Below, piece by piece: positions 1 to 8,218 of a stretch of 56,001 nucleotides of DNA (position 1 is its first letter; each line of letters opens with the position of its first letter). The notes beneath the pieces were generated by a model. The model was not told the DNA's origin and searched no databases. It saw only the letters and a list, made by a program, of their open reading frames with translations. This DNA is from Cyanophora paradoxa. Taxonomy: Eukaryota; Glaucocystophyceae; Cyanophorales; Cyanophoraceae. The stretch is from positions 1 through 56,001 of the forward strand of contig QPMI01000304.1 of the NCBI GenBank assembly GCA_004431415.1, in the 5' to 3' direction. Both the position numbers and the translations under genes were made by a program.

Positions 1-1
1 T

Positions 2-33
2 TTCCGAAGTTCCGAAGTTCCGAAGTTCCGAAG
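2..33. repeat. 8-bp tandem repeat, four copies
   Basis: TTCCGAAG is repeated four times head to tail at the very start of the window, so the array may continue to the left. It is followed by about 680 bases of mixed-composition DNA in which I find no convincing gene. Open frames on both strands here lack coding-like sequence. Confidence 0.9.
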
Positions 34-718
34 TTGGGGATCTGGGGAGGCCTCGTCACGGCGAGGCCTCAGCGGTCTCTGTCTCGCGATCGGCGATGTA
101 CGACGCGTTTTGGAGCTGGGCCCGGGGCCCGGAGTACATGTTGCCTACAACAACCACAAGCCTTGAAGTACATGATTTCAAGCTTTTAATTTGAATTCGA
201 AGTTACTACTACGGCACTGAGTCTCGGAGTGATAGCCCGGGCGGCCCTATAGCCCTATACAGCTATAGCTAGTTGCAAGGGGGGGTACCCCCTCCCTTGC
301 TCCCCTGGTGAGTTGGTGCGGCGTACTTTCTGTGTTAGCAATTTTTGTAAGATGCGATTCTTTGCATGCGCTCTCGTATAGGTGTGATCGCATCGTAGCC
401 GCTGCGAGCGGCCGAAAAAAATGCAAGGGCGGGGCTGCGCAAACATGTCGAAGTCGCGCCTCACCTGCTATCGCTATACGCGCCGGACCACGTGCTCCTG
501 ATTGCTCTCGATGCGCTCTACAAACTTTGTCATACATGCCGGCTCGAGAAGCGGCGTGCGGCGCGCTAGGCCGCTCAAGTACCTGTTGTACCGGGCGCCG
601 AAAAAAAGCGCTCTTGAGAGTTGGAGGAGATCGTGTTGCCGTACCGTACTTCGTTCTCCTGCGTCATGGCCTTCGCCGGGTCCGCGGCGACAGACGTAGT
701 CGCAAGCGAAGTTGAGCT

Positions 719-844
719 TTGCTCGAGCTTGCAGCCTTGCTCCGACCCGCGCGGCTGCCATCCGGCGGCAAATGCACTCGCTGCGGGAAGCACTTCACTC
801 GGCAGGACAACCTGTATAAGCACGTTCGCCAGTGCAGGAAGAAG
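719..844 (+). CDS. Orphan zinc-finger exon (C2HC-type)
   Basis: The reading frame contains CTRCGKHF at 773-796 followed by HVRQC, giving the spacing C-x2-C-x12-H-x3-C of a classical zinc finger whose last ligand is Cys. This is a nucleic-acid-binding or protein-binding fold. The frame stays open upstream only for a short distance and has no convincing ATG. At 844/845 an AAG is followed by gcgccc, which fits the GC-type donors used elsewhere in this window, with a possible acceptor near 930. I could not connect a convincing second exon, so this is either one exon of a small gene or the remnant of one. The finger is what I see; the gene model is inference. Confidence 0.4.
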
Positions 845-2291
845 GCGCCCGCGACGCCGCGTTTCGGTGCGCGCCGCTTGGACGAGTGTGCGCCGATGTT
901 CTGAGTGCCCCGCGCCGCCGTCAGCAGATTCAAGCTCGGCGATTCCGATCTCTTCAAACATGCCACACTCTTGCCAGATGGAAGGCCTAGGTGATCTCGC
1001 GCGCCGCCCGGCAATCCCAAGCTGGGCGTGCACATTCGACGACGGCTCTGACAAGGCCGGTACGGTCGGGTGCAGATCTTGCCGGACTCCGGTTCAGGCG
1101 GACTTCAGCTCGGCGATGTCAAGCCTTCAAGCGCAAGCACGGGCGGATCACCACTCGCACGCCTCGGCCCGCGCCGGGCGCCGGACTGGATGCGTGGCTT
1201 GACCCGCGGCCGGCGCTCCGCACTAGCTGTACTACGGTAGCGGAGGGTGGCGGCGTCGCAGTATTCGCAGCTGCTCCTAGTACGCCGCGCCGGGCTGCTT
1301 CCCTGCCCGCTGCTCCCAGCTGCTCCGCGCGCCGCTGCTTCAGCAGCTGCTCCCTAGGCCTAGGCGCCCGTCGCCCCGCCCGCTGTTTCAGCTTTGTCGA
1401 CTCCAGGTTCGCCCCGCCGGCGCCGCTGCTGCCGGCGCCGCGCGCGTCACCCGGCCGACCTCACTGGGCCCGCGCCGGCGCCGCGGCTGTCCGGGCGAGC
1501 TGACGCCTCGGTCTGCGCAGGCTATGCGCAGGGCTCGGCGCCACCTGTCGCTCCGCCCGCTTTCTCGCCCGCCGCCCCGCCGGCTGCTTCAGCTTCGTCG
1601 ACTCCAGGTTCGCCCCGCCGCTGGTTCGCCCCGCTGCTGCTTAGCACCTGACCCGGCCGCCTCCGCTGGGCCCCGCCCCCACACGGCGCTGTCCGGGGCG
1701 AGCTGACGCCTCGGTTCTGCGCATGCGCAGGCTACGCGCAGGGCCCGGCGCCACCTTCTCTCCTCGGATGCCGCTTTTCCGCCCGCCACCGCCCTCGCCT
1801 GCCGCCACCTGGTGCCGCCGCCCGCGTCGCCACCCACCTACCCGCCTCGCCACCCCGCCCGCCTCGCCCAGCCGCCCGCCTTGCCTCTCTAGCTGCCCCC
1901 TCCGCCCCCCTCCCCTGCGCCCCCCGCCTCCCCCCCAAGTACCCTGCAATGTGTACCAGTACCCCCCCTTGCACCTCCGCGCGCGGCCCGCACTTGCCGC
2001 ACTTGCACAGGGCCGGGCGCGGTCTGCTAGTAGCTAGCTATAGGCCTACCGATCAAGAATACTTTACAACAGAAATCGCATTCGAATTCATTTCACTCTC
2101 TTTCAGTGAGTTGGAGCGGCTTAGTTGAAAACTGCGTTGAAAACTGGCACGGAGAACGGAGATAGAGGTGGCTGTACAGATGTAGAGTACAAAGGGGCAC
2201 CAGCCGACGGCGAGCCTTCGAGTTCGATCCTCGAGCGCTGCGCCTTCGGGCCGGGCTCGGGCCGGGCTCGGGCTCGGGCTCGGGCGCGGGC
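845..2291. other. C-rich region without a supported gene
   Basis: After the zinc-finger exon the + strand becomes C-rich and intron-like to about 2040, including a duplicated segment of about 200 bp (listed separately). Its long open frames encode only low-complexity Arg/Pro/Ala. From about 2040 to 2200 composition is more balanced, then turns G-rich at the 3' end of the DUF1838 gene. Confidence 0.6.
1389..1790. repeat. Imperfect tandem duplication, about 200-bp period
   Basis: The block beginning at 1389 (CAGCTTTGTCGACTCCAGG) recurs from 1590 with one substitution in that stretch. Both copies then share GCGAGCTGACGCCTCGG (about 1495 and 1700) and GGCGCCACCT. The copies differ by small indels and substitutions, so the duplication is not recent. 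Confidence 0.85.
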
Positions 2292-4112
2292 TCAGGGGTC
2301 GGGGGTGGGGGAGGGCGCGGGGCCCGGGGAGGGGCTGCGGTGGCGGCGGAAGTAGGTCCAGCTCGTCTCGTTCGGCGTCACGTACTCCGTCGGCGCCGTC
2401 TGCCGCGGCGGGGCCCCTCGCCGTCAGAAGCGGATCCCGGAGACGGGAGGGCGGGGCGGGGCGGGGCGGGGCGGGGCGGGGCGGGGACCTGGAAGTGGGG
2501 GAAGCCGCGGGAGACCTCGGCGCGGAGGCGGGCGGGGAGGCCGGCGTAGCCGCCCTCGAGCTTGGCCCCCGAGCAGTGGAAGACCAGCTGCCCCGCCATC
2601 GACCCGCACATCATCCACGGCTGCCCGCGCTCTCACGCCACCCCTCCCGGCCGCCGCGGCGCGGGGGCGGGGCGGGGGCGGGGACCATGAAGGGGCTGAT
2701 GCGGCTCCACGAGATCTGCGCCGACACCGAGTCCGTGGGGGCCGCCAGGTGCTCCTTCTTCACGATGAAGTTGAAGAGCTCTGCGCCCACCCCGCCCCCG
2801 GCGTCAGGCGCGAGGGCGCGGATGAAGAAGGCCCCGCAGGCCCCGCGGCGCACCCCCGGCCTCTGCGCCGGCGGCGGCGTCAGCGGCGGGCCGGAGTGGG
2901 GGTGAACAGAGGGAAAGACGGCTGCGCGCACGGTATATGTCGCTCTGGGACTCGCGGGGGTACCTGCCGCCGGGAGCGCGTCGGGCGGGGGGGGGGGGGG
3001 GGGGGGGGACGCGGACTGGGCGCGGGTGAGGGGCGAGGGGTAGTGGAGGAAGATGGTGGCGGAGAGGTGCAGGTGGCTGTCGATCACCATGTGCGGCAGC
3101 GCGAACGGCCCGTCTGCGCCCCGCCGCGCGCGTCAGCCCGGGTCGGGGTGCCTGATGAGGTCTGCGGGGCAGGGGCGGGGGGCTGGGAGAAGCGGGCGCA
3201 CGCTGGCCCTGCTCCAGGAAGTCGATGTTGACCGGGTCGTTCGCGATCTGCGGGGCCCGCGTCGTCATCAGCGATCCGGCGGGGGCCGTTCCGCGGCGGG
3301 TCGGCCTCAGCGGGGCGCACGTGCCTGCGCGTGCGGGGGCCGTCATGGCGGGAAGAGGATGGAAGGGGGGACGGGCGGGTACGAACAGGACACGGGTCCT
3401 CTCCCCGGTCCAGGGGTTCGTCCACTCGTCCAGAGTCTGCCCCGGCGAGTCAGGGGGGAGGTACAGCCGGAGCCGGAGGGGTATGCCCGTGGGGGGGGGG
3501 TACACGCCTCGTCCTTGACGGGGTCACGAAAGAGAAGTATCTCGCGAGTCAACATGCGGTACCCCCCGTCGATCTTGACAAAGCGCGCGATGTTGTACCC
3601 CTCGATCTTGAAGAGGAGCCTGCGGGCCGCTCGGCGGGCTCGCGCTGGAGGGGCGGGGCGGGATGGGCGGACCGGCTGGGCTCGCCCTCCTTGAGCGACG
3701 AGCAGGTGCCCCGGAAGTAGTACACCTTCTGCGGGCGCCGGCGTCGGCCCCGGCGCGCTGGGCGGCCCCGCGGGCGCGGGAGACCGGCGGGGGGCACCTC
3801 GTCCTTGGGGTTGAGGCTGCCGCGGATGCGCACCCAGGCCCGGAGCAGCGCCGCCGGGTCCTCCAGCTCCAGGTCCACGCTCGGCTCCTTCCGACCGATG
3901 ATCGCCGGCGCCGGCACCGCGAGGGTCCCCGGTGCTGCCGCCGGGGCAACTGATGCTAACAGGTCTACCGCTGAACCGGCGGCTCTCAAGCCGGCCGCGG
4001 AATCGTGCTCCGCCGGCGCGGGCGATGGCGACTGGGTCTTGCCCCTCCGAGTCGGCCCTGCGGAGCCCGTGAACTCGCAGCGCGTTCCTGCGCGGCGCCG
4101 AATATGTGACAT
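2292..4112 (-). CDS. DUF1838 family protein
   Basis: Eight or more exons encode a complete DUF1838 domain (Pfam family of unknown function, found in bacteria, algae and other protists). Family-typical blocks in order are RIRGSLNPKDE, VYYFRGTCSSL, LLFKIEGYNIARFVKIDGGY, REILLFRDP, LDEWTNPWTGE, NDPVNIDFLEQ, LFNFIVKKEHL, ISWSRISPFM, GQLVFHCSGAKLEGGYAGLP and TEYVTPNETSWTYF. The start at 4112 is the first ATG in frame and gives about 90 residues before the domain, possibly a targeting region but not diagnostic. Introns include 3729-3797, a GC-AG intron at 3437-3507, 3248-3382 and 2964-3016 (19-base G run on the + strand). A 9-nt exon at 2854-2862 is needed to make the family-like junction YQAGELFNF. 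The exact junction upstream of DGPFALPH is uncertain. Biochemical role unknown. Confidence 0.85.
2854..2862 (-). other. 9-nt microexon in the DUF1838 gene
   Basis: On the minus strand the nine bases AGGCCGGGG are bounded by cgcag upstream and gtgcgcc downstream. Both flanking introns carry a CTGAC-like branch signal (ccgctgacg and gcctgacg). Including it gives YQAGELFNF in phase 1; skipping it keeps frame but removes three residues from a conserved block. Confidence 0.65.
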
Positions 4113-4759
4113 TAGAGCATCTCAGAGCATGCCACGCGGGTCGGCGCACCGCACACGAAGCGCCGCGCGTTCGTACGCGACTCTCCCGTGCGCATGCGTG
4201 AACTCGTGCTCCCCGATCGGTGGCCCAGCCGCGTGCGGCTGACGCCTAGGCCTAGAGAGTTTGAAGAGGAGAATGCATTGTCTGCCGCTGCAAACGGCGC
4301 GCCCGTGCGGCGGAGCGAGACGACGGACAGGGCGGGAACGAACATCGGATGAGGCTCGGATTCGCTGTCTTTTATCTCAGCACTTCAATAGTTTACTCCT
4401 GGCTAGCTTGGCGGGCTGGAGGGGCTGCAACTGCCAGGCTGAGACGCGGCGTGCGGCCACAGAAGCGACGGTACCCGGGGCCCGGAGCGTGTCAGCGTGA
4501 TGACCCGAATCGGCTTCCAGTGCGGTGCGCATGCAGCCTGCAGTGTCTCGCTTTCGCTTAGACAAAACCGCTGCGACAGTGTCAGGCGACCGCTGCGCCG
4601 CACACGTCTGGCGTCGACGTCAAGTGCACGTGCCGCAGATGCGTCGTTTTGCGAAAGGCGACACGCCTTGCGATGCGCAAGGCCTTCAACAATGACACAT
4701 GCATTCCTTTGCTTCTAGATCTCGAGTCGCCGCGGGGCAGCGCTAGCGGGGCGGCTAGC
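4113..4759. other. Intergenic region between two minus-strand genes
   Basis: This holds the 3' end of TRAPPC13 and the upstream region of the DUF1838 gene. Composition is more balanced than in the genes. I see no conserved frame, RNA gene or clear core promoter. Confidence 0.6.
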
Positions 4760-4964
4760 TCAAGAGGGGGTGCGCGGGGGCGCTGGGGTGCTGGGGGCGA
4801 GGGCGGGCGGAGGGCGGGGAGCGGGGCGCGGGGCGTGGGCGGGGCGGGGACGGGCGGGGGCGGCCCCCTCGGCGTCGGGCGGCTCGACGAGGACGTGCCC
4901 GAGCTGCGCGGGGGCGCCCGCGTCAGCCGAGAGGCCTCCGCGCGGCCCGGCGCGGGCGGGCGGG

Positions 4965-5001
<37 letters not shown>

Positions 5002-6642
5002 CGGACGTGGTCGAAGAGGAGACGTCCTCGGCGCCCTGGGCCCCGGGAGGACGAGGCGGAGGGCGGGAGGCGGTGCAGGCCCTCCGCCGCCGCGAAGAGG
5101 CCCACCGCCACCAGCGCCGCCGCCCCCGGCGCGATCGGCCCCACGGACTGCGCGGAGAGGCCGCTGGGAGGAGCCCCGGGGCCGGCGCGTGCGGGGCCTC
5201 CTCCGCCGAGGCGGCGAGGAGGCGCGGCTGCACGAGCCCCGCCCCCGTGTTCGCCACCCGCACCTGCCCCGCCCGTCAGCCCCGCCGGCGCGAGGGGCGG
5301 GCGGGGGCGGCGCCTGGACGGCGAAGGCGTCGCCGGCGCGGACGCGGGCGGGACGCTGGCGAGCTTGACCTCGACCTCGGCCGGGGGCGGCTGCTGCGGG
5401 GGGCGTCGGGCGGGGCGGGGGCGCGGGGCGGGCGGGGCGGGGCGGGTGCCTTGAAGTGGACGGGGACGTTGGCGAGGCGGCCGAGCTCGCCGAACTTGGA
5501 GCGCCAGTGGACGGCGAGGCGCCCCACGAGGCTCCCCTCCGCCCGCCCCGCCTGCAGCGGCGACGCCGGCGCCGCGCGGACGAGCACGAAGACGTACTGC
5601 TTCTGCTCGCCGGGCTTGAGCGCCGAGGCCTCGCTCCCCGCCCGCTCGGGCGCGTTGAAGGCGTCCGGGGCGCCGAGGGCGTAGCCCGGGGCCGGGTCGA
5701 GGCGGACGGCGGAGAGGAGGATGGGCGCCTGCGTCGTGTTCGAGACCGAGGCCTCCGCGTAGACGGCCTCGTGCAGCTGCCGCGCCCGGCAGACGAGCCC
5801 CAGGGGCGAGAGGGCCTGGAACTTGAAGAACTGCCGCAGGAACTGCGGCGTCGTGTGCTCCGCGCTCGAGTACGTCGCCGTGCACACCAGGCTGCCCGCA
5901 GGCTCAGCGGGGCGCGGGGCGCGGGGCGGGCGGGGGGCGGGCGGGGGCGCGCATGTGCTGCCCGCCCTCCTTGAGCTCGTGGTGGACGATGTAGTCGGAG
6001 GAGCGGCCGGGGGCGTACGGCCCCTGCGGCTCGGTCAGGCCCTCCCGCAGCACCGTCCGCGACGTCTGCGACTGCATCTCGATCTGGCCCCCGCCCCGCC
6101 GCCCCGTCACACCGCGCCCCGCGGCGGGGGCGCGGCGCGGCGCGGCCGGCGGCGCGCCTTGATGTTGACTCGGTAGAGCACGTCGTTGGATATGTTCGAG
6201 ACGCTGATGTAGCTGCTGAAAGTCTCACCGATGTAGATCGTCCTGCGGCGGCCGCGTGGGCGGGCGTGGGCGCGCGGGGCGGCGAGAGCGCGGAGCGGGG
6301 CGGCACCCGAAGCTGAACGGGAGCTGGATCATCTCGGCCACGCCGAAGCCGTCCTGCGGGTCCGTCGGCACCTCCTGCGCCGGCGAGAGCATCCCCGGCT
6401 GCCAGCTCGGCGCCGTCCCCGCCTGCGCGCCGGTCACGGGCGGCGCGGTCCGGTCTCGCGTGCCGGGCGCGCCTGGAACAGGGCCGGCGGCGGCTCCGGC
6501 ACGTTCGGCGGCAGGTCTCCCGGGAACTCGTTCGGTTCCTGCGCGCGCCGTCGCCCGGCGCCGGCGAGAGGGACGGCGCGGACGCGGGACCCACCCAGCC
6601 GACGGGTAGCGTCTCCTCGAAGCTCGGACGCGCGAGGCGCAT
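4760..6642 (-). CDS. TRAPPC13: TRAPP complex subunit 13 (DUF974 family)
   Basis: TRAPPC13 belongs to the TRAPP tethering complex that acts as a Rab exchange factor in ER-Golgi and Golgi traffic, with autophagy roles. The spliced product starts MRLARPSFEETLPVGW and continues with NEFPGDLPPNVPEPPPALF, MIQLPFSFG, TIYIGETFSSYISVSNIS, GQHILVCTATYSS, FLRQFFKFQALSPL, AVYAEASVSNTT, KPGEQKQYVFVL and WRSKFGELGRL, the usual order of conserved blocks. At least four introns use GC donors (6423-6472, 6084-6157, 5892-5952 and the one after VHFK). The last third is less certain: around 5330-5340 the frame of VEVKLASVPP must shift by one base to reach GDAFAVQVRVANTGAG, and the C-terminal exons around a 36-base G run (4966-5001) are hard to place. 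The stop at 4760 follows LGHVLVEPPDAEG. Confidence 0.85.
4966..5001. repeat. 36-base homopolymeric G run
   Basis: An uninterrupted run of G on the + strand, that is C on the coding strand, inside a late TRAPPC13 intron. It is the longest homopolymer in the window; its length should be treated as approximate because such runs are error-prone. Confidence 0.9.
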
Positions 6643-7197
6643 GACTGCGGCGAAGGGGCGCTCAGGAGCCCCGTCACACGCGCAACGGGGCGGCCGGGAG
6701 CGCGCCTTTGAAAACCAGCGGGTGCTCCAGCTTTGGGGCAGCCGGGCTCGATGGCGACCCGCCCGGCCCCCTTGCCTGCGCGGTGCACAGTCAGCGGCCA
6801 GCGGCGGCCTGCGATAGCTGGAATGCCACGATGTAGCTCGCACCGCTGCGGGATAGCCCGACGCCATTCGTCCCGCCTCCGGTGCGAGTCAACGAAGAAG
6901 GTGCGCAAATCGAACCAAGGGCCGGCGGTGAGTACGTCGGTCAGAGCGAGTAAGGGGGGATACCGCGCACGAAGAACCGTCGAACAAAACCAAACCGCAG
7001 AAGCACCGCAGGCCGCTGCCGCGCTGTAAAACCGGGAGAAACACCCAGAGACGAGCTTGAGCGCCAAGATCGATGGCGTCCTCTTGGAAGAGAAACGGTC
7101 CGCGAGTGAAGACCTCCGGCGCTGGGAGCGCTTGTATGCGATGTCGTGCTGAATCCCACTCGCTGCTACAGCAAACTACGCTTTCACGGGCAAGGCG
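6643..7197. promoter_or_regulatory. Divergent promoter region, TRAPPC13 / unknown gene
   Basis: The 555 bases between two start codons on opposite strands must hold both promoters. Composition is markedly less GC-rich than in the neighbouring genes. I see no TATA box or repeat that I would assign to either gene. Confidence 0.5.
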
Positions 7198-8157
7198 ATG
7201 ATGTTCGGTGAGCAAGCACCACACGTGTCGGCGCCTGGGCAGCCGGCTTGCTGAGCCCTGCCGGTCGCGCCCGTGCCGCAGACGACCCGAGACGATTCCC
7301 TCCTAGTGAGGGCAAGTCGTTCGCGCCGAAGGCGGGCGTGCAGCGGGACGTGGCGGCGCTCGTAATCGGCGGGGTTGACGGCGAGGCGATGGAGTCCCTT
7401 AAGTTTGTGCTGAAGAAGTCCAAGGTCCGAGCTACACCCAGCAGGGGGCTCGTTCGCGCCCCCGGCCCGTCCCGTTGCTGACTTGTCGGCCGCTTGGTCC
7501 CCCGCCGTCCCCCGCCGTCCCTCCCGCTCCCCAGGACGACGGGCAGGTGCGCTGACGGGCCTGCTTCGCGCCGCGCACGGCTGACGAGCCTCGCGGCGGC
7601 GCGGCAGACTCTGAACCTGAAGTGGTTCGACGAGAAGAACTACCGGGGGATCCAGGGCGTCTTCGACATCGCGCTGCTGGTGATCACGGACCGGGCGCGG
7701 AAGGACTTCTCGGCGTCGGGGCACGACTACCCCTTCCTGGACTTTCTGGCGAGCCTCGCCGGCGAGGACTTCGTCTACGTCGTCGTCCCGTCCGTGAACG
7801 ACATCGACGTGCCGGCCTGCTGCGGCGGCCTCGCCAACGACGCCATGATGGACACCCGGCCGCGCCTGCGCCGCGCCTTCGAGGGCGGCCGCTGCCTCGT
7901 CTGGGGCCGCAAGCAGGGCCAGGAGAAGATCACCGAGGCCGTCGGCCGCATCCGCCGCGGCCTCTACACCAAGGCCGCCCCGCCGCCTCCGCCCCCGCAG
8001 TACCACGCCCCCTCCGGCGGCGCCTCCTCCTCCGCCGCCCGGCAGCCGGTCGGCGAGCCCTACTACGGCGAGACCGCGAAGGTACCGCCGCCTGCGCCGC
8101 CCCGCGCCCCCGTCCCCTCACCGTGCCGGCACCCAGGTCTCGGTCATCAACGGCTAG
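7198..8157 (+). CDS. Unrecognised protein, about 220 residues
   Basis: I do not recognise this family. The model starts at the ATG pair at 7198, with a GTGAGC donor right after the TTC G, and joins to DDPRRFPPSEGKSF. The frame then runs ...ESLKFVLKKSK, intron 7424-7533, a 12-nt exon GACGACGGGCAG (7534-7545), another intron to about 7610 with CTGAC inside, then LNLKWFDEKNYRGIQGVFDI. The long exon has alternating hydrophobic strands (DIALLVITDRA, FVYVVVPSVND) and a charged helix near KITEAVGRIRRGLYTK, so a globular alpha/beta domain is likely. A Pro-rich tail follows, then intron 8082-8136 and a last exon encoding VSVING before the stop. It converges on ERCC6L, 61 bp away. Coding potential is good; function unknown. 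Confidence 0.65.
7534..7545 (+). other. Probable 12-nt microexon
   Basis: GACGACGGGCAG lies between ctccccag and gtgcgctgacgg. It joins ...LKKSK to TLNLKWF in phase 0 and adds DDGQ. Because it is a multiple of three, the frame does not depend on it. Confidence 0.5.
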
Positions 8158-8218
8158 CCGGCAGGCGCGGCAGTGCGCTCGCCCCGCTTTGTTGTACAGT
8201 ACACATGCGCCCGTCCCT

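Noticed and set aside
1-33. TTCCGAAG array as a telomere or CRISPR repeat
   Set aside because: Four 8-bp units without spacers, not TTAGGG/TTTAGGG-like, and followed directly by ordinary sequence.
1723-2037. Pro/Arg-rich open frame on the plus strand
   Set aside because: Composition is that of C-rich intron-like DNA and the frame has no conserved or structured segment.
2200-2250. GTTCGATCC resembling a tRNA B box
   Set aside because: No A box at proper distance and no acceptor or anticodon stem can be folded around it.
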